The notes beneath the pieces are model-generated. The model ran no database searches and had not been told where the DNA came from. It worked only from the letters and a program-made list of their open reading frames with translations. Positions 1-11,704 of a stretch of DNA of 64,000 nucleotides are shown one piece after another. The stretch is from NCBI GenBank assembly GCA_010093605.1, contig MU004195.1:1631736-1695735 (forward strand), in the 5' to 3' direction. A program made the translations under genes and the position numbers. Source of the stretch: Lophium mytilinum (Eukaryota; Ascomycota; Dothideomycetes; Mytilinidiales; Mytilinidiaceae). Within the stretch, counting starts at the first letter, position 1. Every line of letters begins with the position of its first letter.

Positions 1-444
1 GACCCCGGAAAGAGAGGAGTTCTTGTGATAGATGTCGGCTTTTCTGCTCTAGACATGTGAGCATTGAAACGTGGCTTTTCGATCAATAGTGCCAGGTGGA
101 GGTTAGTCTATATACCTAGATGACGGGGTCTGTATTCCTTTTCTCTTGTGGTTAGCAGAATTGACACCTTATTCATGACCACACAAAGAGATACGAGCAG
201 AAAGCTAAAACAGAAAGAGATATATGTAGCCTCAAAATCTAAAGAAACTAAGAAACCATGAAGTAGTGAACATATTCTCATACTATGACAGGCGGTTTCG
301 TGCATGTTGGCGACGAAAGGACTGACTCATGGCAATAGCCTAGGAGACAACGGTCGCATACAAGCTTTACTAGGCGAAGCTTGACTATCTACGAAGTATT
401 GTAGATGGAGGAGGGAGGAGAAGATTTGTGACGTTTAATTAAAG
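1..444. other. no gene seen at left edge
   Basis: Only short, unconvincing open frames on both strands. This is probably intergenic sequence and 5' region of the F-box gene that follows. Confidence 0.4.
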
Positions 445-975
445 TTGCGCTGGCGTCATACTTCCGGAGCTCCCGAAAGCACCGACTTTCTCAGCTCGAC
501 TGTCGACAATAACATCACGACAATTTGCTGCTCATTTGTATTGAAAAATAGAAGAAACACAAGAGTAACCCCTAGCATACTTCCCATAGTCCAGGGCATC
601 AATGTAACCGTCTATTTAGTGGTAAAACTCCGCAAAAAAGCCCTTCAGAAAAACACCCAACAAAATCTCAAAACCCAAAACCCATCAAACTTCCAGACTC
701 TAGGGGAAATATGGGAATCAAACCGCCAAACCCGCCTTGACCGAAGCCAGTCCATTGACCCGCAACTCGGAGAGCGCCAGTACTCCATTTTCAGTCAATC
801 ATCTACCCTGGTAGGAGACTCCAGACCAGTCGACAGCACCGAGCTACTCCACAGCCTCGTCGAGCATGGCGCACTTAACTCCATCACCGACACCATCGAC
901 ATAGCTAGACGTATAGGAGACACCGACATCCTTGCCTCTCTCATCGATCCCCGCCTTATCGCCCAACGAGAACGC

Positions 976-2112
976 ATGATAGCGTCTCTTCCCCCTGATC
1001 TCTGGAAACACATCCTCTCACACCTCGATTTCGTCTCTGCTGCCGCGCTCACCATCACGAGCAAGACCCTGATCTTGAAACTCGGCACATCCTCTCTGGT
1101 CGCTTTAAACGCCCCCCAAAATCGTACCTCCCGCCTCCGCTTCCTCCAGTACCTTGACCCTACTCTCCCGTTCCATCTCCTCTGCTTCCCCTGCGCAACC
1201 TACCATCTCCGCCTCAATCCAGGTCAAGAACGCTTAACAGCTGACTACACCTCCACCCCCGTTTTCATCTGCCCAAAAGTCCACGGCTCCGTCCTTCCCC
1301 GCACCCGCCTAACCCATGCCCGCGCCCTCCCCCTCGCATTCGTGCAACTCGCTCTCCGCGCCCACCGCTACGGCCCCACCTACGGCATCCTCACCACCTC
1401 CCTCTCTCGCCGCTGGAACTGTCCTCACAGCAATTGGCGCCACGCGACGCGCTACATGGTGCACCGCGACCATCTCTTGATGAGGGTAGTTTCGCAGTGC
1501 ATCGCGGAGCCAAAACTCACGCCCACAGGCGAGAGAATCCTTCTCTATTCCCGCGAGGAGTACGAGCCTTACTTCTCCGTCTGCGCGCACTGGCGCGATG
1601 GCGTGCTGATGGATGTGTGTAAATGCGCGCTCAGCCATATCCCAGAGCGGCCGAAAGCAGGGGTGCGGCAGGTCCTGGCTTCGGGACCGAAGGGAACAGC
1701 AACTGCGGCGTTGAGAGGGATGCAAGGTAATGCAGGGCAGGGAATGATGGTTAGGGGGTGTGGAGTGTGCGGGCCTATGCGGCGGTGCAAGGACTGTGCA
1801 AGCGAATATTTGGTTGAGGTGAAGATGGTGGAGGATGAGAAGGATAAGGTAGTGCGGTTTAAGCATGCGATTACGGTAACAAGGTGGGCGGATTTGGGGG
1901 ATGGGAGGGAGTTGGATGGAGGAGAATGGGGAGCGATGAACGGAGTGAAGATGCAAGAGGGGAAGGGGTATGATTCTTTTGGGGTCATTGGGGGGAGGGC
2001 GCTGAGTGGGATTTTCGAGGCGGAGATTAGTGGGAGCATTCCGGGTCAGAGGATATTAAGTTTGAACCCTGAGGGTGCTAAGAGGAATGAGGAAGGGGGT
2101 GCGTGGTATTGA
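976..2112 (+). CDS. F-box domain protein
   Basis: Probable substrate-recognition subunit of an SCF ubiquitin ligase. The first in-frame ATG (976) leads directly into an F-box-like stretch, LPPDLWKHILSHLDFVSAAA. The rest fits the common Pezizomycotina F-box architecture: a Cys/His-containing middle and a terminal CxxC (CGVCGP, then CKDC) followed by a beta-rich segment ending VTRWADLGDG. From 976 the product is 378 residues. The open frame runs back without a stop to 445 and looks coding (for example LLHSLVEHGALNSITDTIDI), but it contains no ATG. The true start may therefore lie in an upstream exon I could not place. F-box identity is fairly secure; the target is unknown. Confidence 0.7.
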   Translation: MIASLPPDLWKHILSHLDFVSAAALTITSKTLILKLGTSSLVALNAPQNRTSRLRFLQYLDPTLPFHLLCFPCATYHLRLNPGQERLTADYTSTPVFICPKVHGSVLPRTRLTHARALPLAFVQLALRAHRYGPTYGILTTSLSRRWNCPHSNWRHATRYMVHRDHLLMRVVSQCIAEPKLTPTGERILLYSREEYEPYFSVCAHWRDGVLMDVCKCALSHIPERPKAGVRQVLASGPKGTATAALRGMQGNAGQGMMVRGCGVCGPMRRCKDCASEYLVEVKMVEDEKDKVVRFKHAITVTRWADLGDGRELDGGEWGAMNGVKMQEGKGYDSFGVIGGRALSGIFEAEISGSIPGQRILSLNPEGAKRNEEGGAWY

Positions 2113-3083
2113 TGGAGCAGTAACGCCAAACTGCGAAGTCGGAGTACATGCGACGAACATCGGCAAGATCTCCACGAAATTGTGACAAGCCGAGGAAAAG
2201 AAACAGAACCTCTCAATAAGTAATGCGCCTAGAATCTCATTTCAATTGATTGCCCTGGAATGGCCTTGGGCAGTTGCCCTTATTCTCAGCCTCGAGCTTC
2301 TAATACACGGCGCTCCAGCAGCGAACTTCGGCAGCGTGTACGTATATTCCTGTATTTATGGGCTACCTGGATAGCAGCTATTCTAAGTTTAGCTGCGATA
2401 GTGGGAGCGGAAGGCAATCAAGATGTCCCATAATCGCAGCCAGAAGAGCGACGGCCACTGCTTCCGAAGTACATCTAAACCCGCCTTGAGATAGACAACG
2501 TGCTGTGAGATAGAGATCACGTGACTGCAGAGGATGAAGGAATAGGAACCGTAAATGCGGGTTTGCTTGCACGTCTCTGCAGTATTTGAAAAGTATGAAT
2601 AACATGGTGAAGGGGCTCTGCGCATAGCTGTCTTCTGGAGGGAGGGGCAGACGTCTGGCTGGATTATTTCGCCGAAGACGACGGACCCATTTTCTCACAC
2701 CCACGAGAATTCGAGTCTGAGTGATAAGCAAGCGCACTTGTCTAGGAACCAAGGTATGCCATAATGGATAAACAACAAAATACGAAGCGTGATTGGCTGA
2801 GAGAGCATGGGGCACAACCCCACAATCCGGAAGTCTTCAAATTTACCAAGGAATGAGCAGAAATTGGCGTCGTGAGAAAGTACCCGGCGAACTCATGGAT
2901 CATTCAGAGTATACGATTTTTTTGTCACGGCACTGTCAAGGGGTCCAGCAGTACAAAGCAGCAGGTATACAGACTCACTTTTATCAAATCTCACTACCCA
3001 GGGTATCATGCACACCAGCCCCCGAACTCCGTAAGATGCCCTCCGCAGAGTCTTTGGTACCAAGAGGCACTCAAATAGCTGCA
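2113..3083. other. intergenic, convergent gene ends
   Basis: Lies between the 3' ends of the F-box gene (+) and the WD40 gene (-). Open frames here are short and none has a recognisable motif. Confidence 0.4.
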
Positions 3084-4862
3084 TCACCAAGCCAATTCAA
3101 TGACATCGTTCCCTCTCGTACACATGATCTTTGGCACGCCTCGCTCATCATCCACAAAGCGTAGAAAGCCATCCGGACGGAAATCTATGCGCGCAGGCAC
3201 GAAAGATTTGATCAACTCGCCTGTTTTGAGAGAGTAAAGGCACACGGCTCCGTCATCTCGCCCAGCAGCCGCAAGACCGAGCTCGCTGTGTACATCTATA
3301 GCCTGCCTGTCGGTTGGCGGAAAGCTGTGGTCGAATCTGAATACGGGCGTGGACGGTACGGCCACAGAGAAATGGTCCCTACCCGGTCGCGTCTTCCTCT
3401 TCTTTGTCCTGACATCGGCACGCCCAATAGTCATACGGAGGTCGTAGAGAAGCATTTCATTTCTTCCAGCTGCAACGACAAGGCGCGTGGGGTCATCTGC
3501 GCGGCGCAAATTTGTGATGATGTGTGGGTGATTCAGGCATATGCGGGTATCCTCGCTTCGGGGGTCGTACAGGTGAACGGAGCCGTCGCGGAGGCCTACT
3601 GCAAGCATTGTAGGTGAGAGCCATGCAAGGGCACGGGCGTCGGTAGAGGTTTTGAAGCCGATAGAGGATTGCCATCCGCCGGCCGGGGACAGATTCAGTA
3701 ATCTGACTGCGTTGGACTCGGCGACGGCGACGACCGGTGGATAATTATCGGACGAGGGCGATGGGGCGGCTGTCCAGACAGTTCGAGCCTGGCTGGGGGT
3801 GAAAGTCTCAGAAATTCCTGCAGCATGGTCGAGGGACGAGAGATGGATACAGGCGTTCCGATCAGATCCCAGAGATGTTGTTACGAGCGTTCGAGCGTTG
3901 TGGCAGATGCTCATGGACGAGACTTCGGATGTCAGGCAGTGGAGACGGTGGCCTGAGTGATATCTCTTGTAAGGATGCTCTATGTCTGGTAGCTCTTGAG
4001 GACTTCGGGGAGAGCTTCCAACAAGCCTTTCGAAGTCGGCCAAGGTCCAGGTTCCCAGGTCGGTGCCATGGGGTAACTTCTGCGGCTGAGCAAGCTGTCT
4101 TGAACGACTCGAAACGGGCACGGGTCCGGATTTCAAACTGAAAGACTCGATAGTCCGGTCCGATTTGGCCGTATAAATTACGTTTGTAACAGGATCAACG
4201 TCAAAGTAAAGAATCCTACTAGAGCTGCCCGAAGGAAGCCGGAGTACGGTAGCCTCAAGGCCGCCCACAAAAGCGTCTGGCCTTGGGTCTTTGTGTCTGA
4301 CCATGTGCTGCTGAAGCCCGAGCTCTCGCCTCATGCAGAGAGCGCTGATATGAGACGGACGAGTTTTAGATCGTTGAACGCGCTGTCTTTTCATTTTCTC
4401 TTCCCGCTCTTTCCGCCATTGTCGGCCCTAGCATAATGGTCAGATGGCTTCCTCTCTTTCCTCCACATTGGGAGATTGGATTGATACTACCTACGCTCAA
4501 ACGCTTATCGGCTTTTGTAATATTGTCTTTCGAATACCTCGACAGGGGTCGCGGCCCTTTGTGTTCTGGAAGAATCGCGAAGTATTTCTTCTTGTCCGGG
4601 TCTAGGTAGACATGGTTAGTTTCTGGTCTGGTGCTTCTTACAGGACTTCGAAGATAAAGGAGGTCGTTTTGAACAGCTTGTAGATTTCCTGGACTATTTC
4701 GTGAAACAACAGGCGAGTGCCTGCAAAGGGACTTTTGACCCATCGAGAAAAAAATCTGAAGAGATCGAAGCACCGGAAGCAAGGGGGGCAGCTCATGTGC
4801 AAATGTCTGAAGGGCTCCTAAAACTTACCCCAATGGAATCCCGGGATCTCTCGGCCGTCCAT
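3084..4862 (-). CDS. DCAF4-like WD40 repeat protein
   Basis: Likely a WD40 substrate receptor of the CUL4-DDB1 type (DCAF4 family). I built three exons: 4862-4829, 4601-4495 and 4427-3084, with introns of 227 and 67 bp. All joins keep frame and give 494 residues. The N-terminus MDGREIPGFHWDPDKKKYF is the family's 'PGFYYDxxKxKYF' signature and is split by intron 1, so the start is well supported. A basic helix (WRKEREEKMKRQRVQRSK) follows, then about 350 residues of degenerate WD40 blades, for example LAVGLRDGSVHLYDPRS. It is transcribed divergently from SelO, with 209 bp between the two ATGs. The DCAF role is inferred from the family, not from a WDxR box I could confirm. Confidence 0.85.
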
Positions 4863-5071
4863 GCCGTCTCTCACAATGATATTGTCGTGATGGTCGCGTT
4901 GTGGTGTTGAGGTTCGGAGGACGATGAAAAAGGCTTAGACAGACTTGGACCCTGCTAAAGTAGTGCCTCGGTAGAAGTTGCTATGACGCCAGAGCGAAGA
5001 ACCACCATCATCACTCAGATATATGTCGCCCCTCTCTCCTCTCCCTCACCACAGCTCCGTTTTCTCCTTTA
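4863..5071. promoter_or_regulatory. shared divergent promoter region
   Basis: The 209 bp between the divergent start codons of the DCAF4-like gene and SelO must hold both promoters and 5' UTRs. I could not identify specific factor sites. Confidence 0.4.
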
Positions 5072-7275
5072 ATGCTCCTCAACAGACCGAAACCACCTCT
5101 CATGCGACTCGCCCAAATGGCAGCCCATCTCAGCAACGGCAGCGCCACTCCGTCCTACACCATGCGAAGCCTCCCCAAATCCAACACCTTCACCTCAAAG
5201 CTCCCACCGGACCCCGCGTTTCCTACTCCCGCCGACTCGCATAAAGCACCACGAGAGACCCTAGGCCCAAGGCTAGTGAAGGGAGCACTGTACACATATG
5301 TACGGCCGGAAATAACGCACTCGCCCGAGCTCCTTGCCGTCAGCGCGCAGGCGATGAATGACCTAGGGCTAGCGGAGGGGGAAGAGAACAGCGACGAGTT
5401 CAAAAGCGTGGTCGCTGGAAACAACATGATAGGATGGGATGATGAGAAACAAGAGGGCGTGTATCCATGGGCACAGTGTTACGGGGGTGAGACTCCATTC
5501 CCCCATTTGTATATAAGAGCAAATGCTGATGGCCAAAGGCTACCAATTGTATGCTTGATGTGCACCTCGCGCTTTGTGAGCAGTATTGACAAGACCAGTG
5601 GTCAATGGGCTGGACAACTGGGTGACGGCGTATGCAACAACTCTTCTCTCTGATCCCAAGACGCCATTGAATTAACCATCTCAGCGCGCAATATCACTAT
5701 TCGAAACCACCAACCCCGCGACTAACACCCGCTACGAGATCCAGCTCAAAGGCGCCGGAAAGACGCCTTACTCCCGATTTGCTGATGGAAAGGCAGTGCT
5801 GCGCTCCAGCATCCGCGAATTCGTAGTCTCAGAGTGTATAGTACCCTTTCCTTCCTTCTCCCCTCTGTTCTTCATTTGCTTAAACTTCGCTTCGATAACA
5901 ACACTGACCATTTAATCGTTCGCAGACCTCAACGCCATTTCCATCCCCTCCACTCGTGCCCTCGCTCTAACCCTCTGCCCGCGCTCCCGCGTCGTTCGCG
6001 AGCGCGTCGAACCCGGTGCCATTGTAACCCGCTTCGCGCCCTCCTGGCTCCGACTCGGCACCTTCGATTTGATCCGCATGCGCGGAGATCGACCACTCAT
6101 GCGCCAGCTCGCTAACTACGCCGCCGAGAACGTGCTCGGAGGGTGGGAAGCTCTGCCTGCAAAACTCAGCGATTCAGCCTCTGACAGCCCTCTCAACACC
6201 GAAACTACCACAGGGGTCTCACGCGACACACTCGAAGGTTCTGGCAAAGACACCGAGAACAGATACGCGCGGCTATACCGAGAAGTGGTCCGAAGAAATG
6301 CGAAAACGGTAGCGGCGTGGCAGGCGTACGGGTTCATGAACGGGGTGCTGAATACGGATAATACTTCGCTTATGGGGTTGAGTATTGATTTCGGACCTTT
6401 TGCCTTTTTGGATACGTTCGATCCCACATACACCCCGAATCACGATGATCACAGCTTGCGATACTCTTACCGCAACCAGCCCACCATCATCTGGTGGAAC
6501 CTAGTTCGTTTTGGCGAAGCGTTGGGAGAGCTGATAGGATCAGGTCCAGGCGTCGACAAAGAACAGTTCGTGGAGAAGGGCATACAGGAAGACGAGGCGA
6601 AAGAACTGGTTGAACGCGCAGAGAATCTGATTGAGAAGACCGGGGAGGAGTATAAGGCCGTATTTATGGGAGAGTATAAGCGGCTCATGACGCTGCGTCT
6701 GGGACTGAAGACATTCAAGGACAGTGATTTTGAGGAGTTGTTCAGCGAGTGGCTGGACCTGATGGAGGCGCACGAGCTCGACTTTCATCATTGCTTTCGA
6801 CGACTGGGCGGAGTCAAACTAGAAGAACTGGAGAGCTCGGAAGCTAGAAAAGACCTTGCAGGGAGGTTTTTTGCGAAAGAACCGCCGCGGGACGAGACCC
6901 CGGCCAGAGAAAGAGTTGCGAAGTGGCTGGAGAAATGGGGGGAGAGGGTGAAGGAGGATTGGGGCACGGGCATGGATGCTGAGCGGGAGACTGAAATGGC
7001 GAAAGTCAATCCGAAGGTTCGTTTCATGTAGCTTTGATCATATTTCGTACGACGCGTTTACTGATATTGCTTAGTTCATTCCTCGTTCTTGGGTCTTAGA
7101 CGAGCTCATAGAGCGCGTGGAAAAGAAGAAAGAGCGCGACGTTCTCCAGGGCGTTATGAAGATGGCGCTGAACCCTTTCGAGCAGAGTTGGGGATGGAAC
7201 GAGAGTGAAGAAGAGCGGTTTTGTGGAGATGTGCCGAAGTATAAGGGTATGATGCAGTGTAGCTGTAGCTCGTAG
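5072..7275 (+). CDS. FMP40: SelO protein adenylyltransferase (FMP40)
   Basis: SelO-family pseudokinase-fold enzyme that transfers AMP to proteins; yeast Fmp40 is mitochondrial and linked to redox homeostasis. Six exons: 5072-5486, 5539-5548, 5599-5629, 5685-5835, 5926-7016 and 7075-7275, giving 632 residues. The second exon is only 10 nt; with it the conserved run [17 protein letters not shown] is restored. Other hallmarks are [35 protein letters not shown] and DFGPF. The protein ends CSCSS, matching the terminal Cys (Sec in animals) motif of the family. The N-terminus is Arg/Ser-rich with few acidic residues, consistent with mitochondrial import. Intron 5 uses a weak GTTCGT donor. ORC5 follows in the same direction after 326 bp. 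Confidence 0.95.
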
Positions 7276-7601
7276 ATTCCGCATAGGAATATGAGTGTAC
7301 GATATAAAAGTTAATATAGCTACCATGTTTGCCTTGTAAGATGTGCGTCTAGTGAGAGTGATGAAAGGGGGCTCACATTAGAGAGATAACTCACGTGACC
7401 TTCTTTGAGAGCTCGAAACTGTAAATATAGGTAATCAACATCTACTATGAGGATTAACTCGATCCAATAGCAGAGATTCACTGCTAATTTACGAACTGTA
7501 GATGTTTCGTAAAGTATAGAAGCACATGATCGCGCACCAAAGTCCGACCTAAAGGCGCGTTAACCTCACCAGTTGAAATACTTCAAATCATCCAGCCCAC
7601 C
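7276..7601. other. intergenic, SelO 3' / ORC5 5'
   Basis: AT-rich spacer between two co-directional genes. No open frame or repeat of note. Confidence 0.4.
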
Positions 7602-9055
7602 ATGTTGCCCGACGAACTTTTTCTAACGACTTTAAACTCGCATTTTCCATGCAGAGAGCTTCAGATACGTCAGCTTTCGTGTTTATTTTCGGTTCGTAGA
7701 CCATTCTGACGCGTGAAAGCCCTACTGATCTCTCCCAGCCTTTTCTCCCTAGTCCTCCTACTCTCGTCGCCCATGGCCTCGATGCCACGGGCAAATCATC
7801 ACTTATTAAGGCCGTGCTCGAAGAGAACACTATCTCTCACGCGATAGTCAATTCCCGAGAATGCATTACTGGCCGACACCTCCTGGAGCGCACGCTTGCT
7901 GCATGCCTCGATGCAGTAGATGCTTCTTCGAAGAGAAACCTGGATAGAAAACCATACGCTCGGTGCGAGAATATCAGCGCTCTATCCACACATCTACAGC
8001 GGCTTTTTGAACGCAGAGATAAGTTCGCATTGGTCTTTGATGGAATAGACAAGCAGCGCGAGGCTCCACCCACCTTACTGCCAGCTCTTGCACGATTTGG
8101 GGAATTGGTGAGCTGAACAATGGCTTTAGATATGTCGACATCAGCTAAACAAAGTCTTTAGATTCCCAACCTCAGCATCGTCATGATAATCACCGTACCC
8201 CACCCTTCCGCCCTCCACCAGACCGGCATACCTCACGTCCATTTCCCACCCTACACCCGCGACGAAAGCGTCACTATTCTCTCCCGCGATCCACCACCCA
8301 TCTTCCTCGAACCGCCCGACCCGGAACTGGAATACACCGAAGATCTTGCGGCTGAGGATAATGCCTGGGTTTGGGGACGCTTCCTCGCTGCAGTCTGGGA
8401 TTCCTTGGCGAAGGGCGCTGCGCGAGATTTAGTCAGTTATCGCGCCGTTTGTACGAGACTTTGGCGACCATTCGTGGCTCCAATCGTGGATGGTACATTC
8501 GGGACCCGAGACTTCTCCCGCCTAATGGTCCACCGACGTGCTATCTTCCAAGGCGAAGACGCGTTGGTATCGCGAATCGTACCCAAGTCTGCTACCGTTG
8601 TAAGCGCAGCACCCACCCACGATTTGCCGTATTACTCCAAATATCTCCTATGCGCCGCATACCTCGCCTCTTTCAATCCGGCCCGCCAGGACAATGTGTA
8701 CTTCATGAAGGCTAGTGAAAAGAAGCGGCGGCGGAGGAACAACAACACAGGCCGCGTTGCGAAGAACCGGAAGATACCTCGACATTTACTTACACCCTCG
8801 CCATTTTCCTTGGATAGGCTACTAGGCATTCTACATGCAATTCTGCCACATGACCTAGCTCAGACGGCGGATATATACACTCAGATCGCGACTTTGTCTT
8901 CTATTCGATTGCTTGTGAGAACAGGAGCTGCAGGACCAGATGTGCTGGACCCAGGGAGCAAGTGGAGGGTCAATTATGGGTTTGAGTATGTTGCAAAACT
9001 CGGCAGGAGTGTAGACTTTGAGATAGGAGAATACCTCGCTGGCGGTGGCGAATGA
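7602..9055 (+). CDS. ORC5: origin recognition complex subunit 5
   Basis: AAA+ family subunit of the ORC that marks replication origins in the nucleus. Exons 7602-7691, 7739-8107 and 8162-9055 (introns 47 and 54 bp) give 450 residues, usual for ORC5. The N-terminus MLPDELFLTTLNSHFPCRE leads to a Walker A-like HGLDATGKSS. A Walker B-like ALVFDGID follows, then SIVMIITVPHPSALHQTGI after intron 2. The C-terminal part has PYYSKYLLCAAYLASFNPA and the Lys/Arg patch EKKRRRRNNN characteristic of ORC5, ending with a winged-helix-like region. Intron 1 has the weak donor GTTCGT, as does SelO intron 5. It converges on the unknown gene at 9597-10910. Confidence 0.93.
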
Positions 9056-9596
9056 GGGGAACCGGGATCGGATATGGCCCAGCGAATTTACGGTTTGTTC
9101 CACACCACCAAGCTCTATCAGTCCAAAGCTTAGGCACCGCTTTGATGACCCATACGCAGTGGAAATACAAAGTATATAGACCTGTGGAGACGCGTTTGGA
9201 CGTGAGCATCCGTGAGTATGTTCTCACAAGTACACGACCTAATCATCATCACAGGTTGGAATATGGAGTACTTGGTTCCATGCATGAGCAGACAGCAGCC
9301 ACTGGTCACTGAATACATTCACAAATGCGTAGCAAAAGGCTTCTTGCCTCCTCTGTGGACTTTCACTGTCTTTGAGCTGTATCATAAGATCCAAGATGGA
9401 CTGTTCATTTCAATTCTGTTTGTCGGCTCGAACTTCTCAATGCCTTGTTAAATCACTGGGACTGCGTCGAGGCTAAGATGTTGGTTTGTTCACTATATTT
9501 AGAGACCGACAGCAAGCCTGGGCAGTATCAAACCTGTTGTAGCTGGGCCCACCCGACATGTACGTGCAAACTTCCGGGCCGTATCCTCCTCAGAAA
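9056..9596. other. intergenic, convergent gene ends
   Basis: Short overlapping open frames only. I see no conserved motif or repeat. Confidence 0.35.
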
Positions 9597-10910
9597 TTAC
9601 GGCAGAACGCCCTGACAAACGCACCAGCTCTCTTGACAAGCTCCTCTACAGAACCTGATACACGGCTTCAGCCCAACGTCTACGCACTGTCCCATTATGT
9701 TATGACTCAAGACCGTCGATAGCTGCCCACCTCTGAGGTCCTGTAGTAGTTGGAGATAGTGAGTGCGAACTTGCGGATTGATGCAGCCAGTCACCTCGAC
9801 AGTATCGAAATGCGCCAGGATGAACCTTCCCTTCCAAAGGACTTTCCCAACAAGCTCTCGCCAGCATTTTCTTTGGCATGGGTCTAAGAACATCTCATCG
9901 TCGTGTTTAGACCGATGTGGCAGCTTGATTACCAGTCGTACCGAAGGGGAAAAGAGTAGCAGCACTTGACACCGACAAGTGTTGGTATTTATCCGCTTTC
10001 TATTCTCAAACCATCCATCTACAGATCTTGGGCTTGCCTGAAGGGTGATGCGACGGATGGCTTGACGATTGACTTTCGAGATTGCGTATGCAAACCGCTC
10101 CAGCTTGAAATTCTGGTCCCCATGCTCTTGGAACCGAAACTCCATACTCTTCCATAGGAGGCCGCTTACTTCATAGTATATCTGCTTGCTGCTCAACAAA
10201 AGCCCCTTCAAGGCTGCGGCGCCGATTAACACCCCTTGCCTGAAGCTAGTGCTGGCACACACTGCCGTGCGCACGTGGGTACCCATTGGGCCATGTTCAC
10301 TCTTCAGCAGGCCAGTCGACCCTGAACCATCCCATTCTGTGAGTTTCAGGAGGGCATTGCGCCCGCGCCACGAGTATGGGTAGACAACGGTACAAACCAG
10401 GTACTTATAAACTTCATTTCTCAACTCGCCGGGTAGGGAAAGGAACTCGAACGATCCACCTCTTGCTATCCACCAGTTCCTCAACTCCTGATATCCTATC
10501 GTTCCTGTGGGCTGCAACGCTATAGGTCGATTCTGCAGAATCTGGCGGAGTGGGATCCATCTTCCCCCCTCACGACCGTCGACGCTACGGCGCTTCCCAC
10601 CAGGACTGTTCACAAGTCGCAATGATACGGTTTTTGTCCATTCTCTTTTCGGCTTTGGCCTGTACCACGGGAATCCTTCGAGTTTGAGCTCGAATTTGAA
10701 GAAACGGTGGGATGTGCCGGGCCATGTGGCGGTGACTGGTGTTGTCTTTATGCGGTGGAGATAGTGGAGGAAATTCGCATCATTGGATTCGTGGACTTCC
10801 TCCCGTACTGCGATTTCGAGCTCCTTTTGTGTTGCGTCTTTTATACCAACATCGCCCTGGTCGTCGAGCTCGCGGGTATCGAGTCTTGAAGCTATCACAG
10901 GCGATACCAT
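9597..10910 (-). CDS. unrecognised family, intact copy 1 (LPxELR motif, Cys tail)
   Basis: A single-exon 437-residue protein I cannot assign to a named family. Visible parts: an acidic N-terminus (ELEIAVREEVHESNDANFLH), a block RWIPLRQILQNRPIA, and an F-box/2EXR-like motif FLSLPGELRNEVYKYLV near residue 180. Next come SSKQIYYEVSGLLWKSMEF and a conserved core (VIKLPHRSKH, CWRELVGKVLW, HFDTVEVTGCINPQVR). The tail is Cys-rich, ending WCVCQGVLP. Two further copies lie at 12313-13589 and 17901-18776, so this is a locally amplified family, and this is its only intact member here. The LPxELR motif resembles those in many Dothideomycete proteins of unknown role; a link to ubiquitin ligases is speculative. 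Confidence 0.75.
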   Translation of the reverse strand: MVSPVIASRLDTRELDDQGDVGIKDATQKELEIAVREEVHESNDANFLHYLHRIKTTPVTATWPGTSHRFFKFELKLEGFPWYRPKPKREWTKTVSLRLVNSPGGKRRSVDGREGGRWIPLRQILQNRPIALQPTGTIGYQELRNWWIARGGSFEFLSLPGELRNEVYKYLVCTVVYPYSWRGRNALLKLTEWDGSGSTGLLKSEHGPMGTHVRTAVCASTSFRQGVLIGAAALKGLLLSSKQIYYEVSGLLWKSMEFRFQEHGDQNFKLERFAYAISKVNRQAIRRITLQASPRSVDGWFENRKRINTNTCRCQVLLLFSPSVRLVIKLPHRSKHDDEMFLDPCQRKCWRELVGKVLWKGRFILAHFDTVEVTGCINPQVRTHYLQLLQDLRGGQLSTVLSHNIMGQCVDVGLKPCIRFCRGACQESWCVCQGVLP

Positions 10911-11432
10911 TGTGTTCGAGGCTTGTGCTCGTTAACGACGGTTTCGATGAACTAGGTGCTTCTTCGTCTTTCGTAACAGGTGCAATATCCGAGTTGTCGA
11001 GGTGTGGAGTACTCGACCTTTGTGATAGGTGGGAGCGGAAAACGGAGGTATGTTGAATTTCTTCTTAACTAGGTTTCTGTCTGGGTACCTGCTTATAATT
11101 CCCCTGAAGTGCCGGCTGCTTTGTGCGCAGAGGTATATTTGTAATATTGTCATCTTTGCCGACTCATTCAATAGCGCTGTCTATGTTTGGTGAGTTAATG
11201 ACTCAAGATCAGATCGTTCCATGGTTGAGTCCGGGCTGTCCTAGGCTAGGGCAATCTTTTCTTACAACAATCAGTGCAACGTTATCTCAAAATTATGGCA
11301 TGCCTTTGGCACTCTCCAGGTTGGGCTTACGAGTTTAACAGTTGTTCAACACGCCGGTCTTCTAGACGATCGATGATTCTGAAAACGCCCTGAGGTACAG
11401 TCACAAGCCAGAAGTATGGGTCACACTGCTTC
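10911..11432. other. intergenic
   Basis: Upstream of copy 1 of the unknown family. Short open frames only; probably contains its promoter. Confidence 0.35.
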
Positions 11433-11561
11433 GACACTGCTTGGGGTACCCCCATAAGGTCCTAAAACTCTAGCCGCGATGTCAAGTTCCAGACAGTGCA
11501 AATCAGACTGCTACGCAATTCACCGCCTATTAGCTGGCTGGGCTACTCCTCTCGGTGGTGT
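11433..11561 (-). repeat. 131-bp inverted-repeat element, copy (reverse)
   Basis: Reverse-oriented, diverged copy of the element seen cleanly at 36893-37023 and 62738-62868. It starts CACTGCTTGGGGTACCCC and ends CTCTCGGTGGTGTC. It is non-coding and MITE-like. A second copy follows after 13 bp. Confidence 0.7.
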
Positions 11562-11574
11562 CAGGCACACTGGT

Positions 11575-11704
11575 ACGCCACTGCTTGAGGTACCCCCATA
11601 GGGTCTCTAAGACTTAACGGAGATGTCAAGCTTGAACAGTGCCGATTAGACTGCCTCTTGCCTAAATGCCTGCTCGGCAGCCAAGCTACCCCTAACGGTG
11701 GTGT
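11575..11704 (-). repeat. 131-bp inverted-repeat element, tandem copy (reverse)
   Basis: Second reverse copy, next to the one at 11433-11561, with ends ACGCCACTGCTTGAGGTACC and ACGGTGGTGT. The sequence TCAGGCACACTGGTACGCCA before it is the reverse complement of the flank after the 62738-62868 copy, so the repeated unit extends beyond the inverted ends. Confidence 0.75.

Noticed and set aside
1309-1956. 215-codon minus-strand frame opposite the F-box gene
   Set aside because: Mirror of the F-box coding frame; no features of its own.
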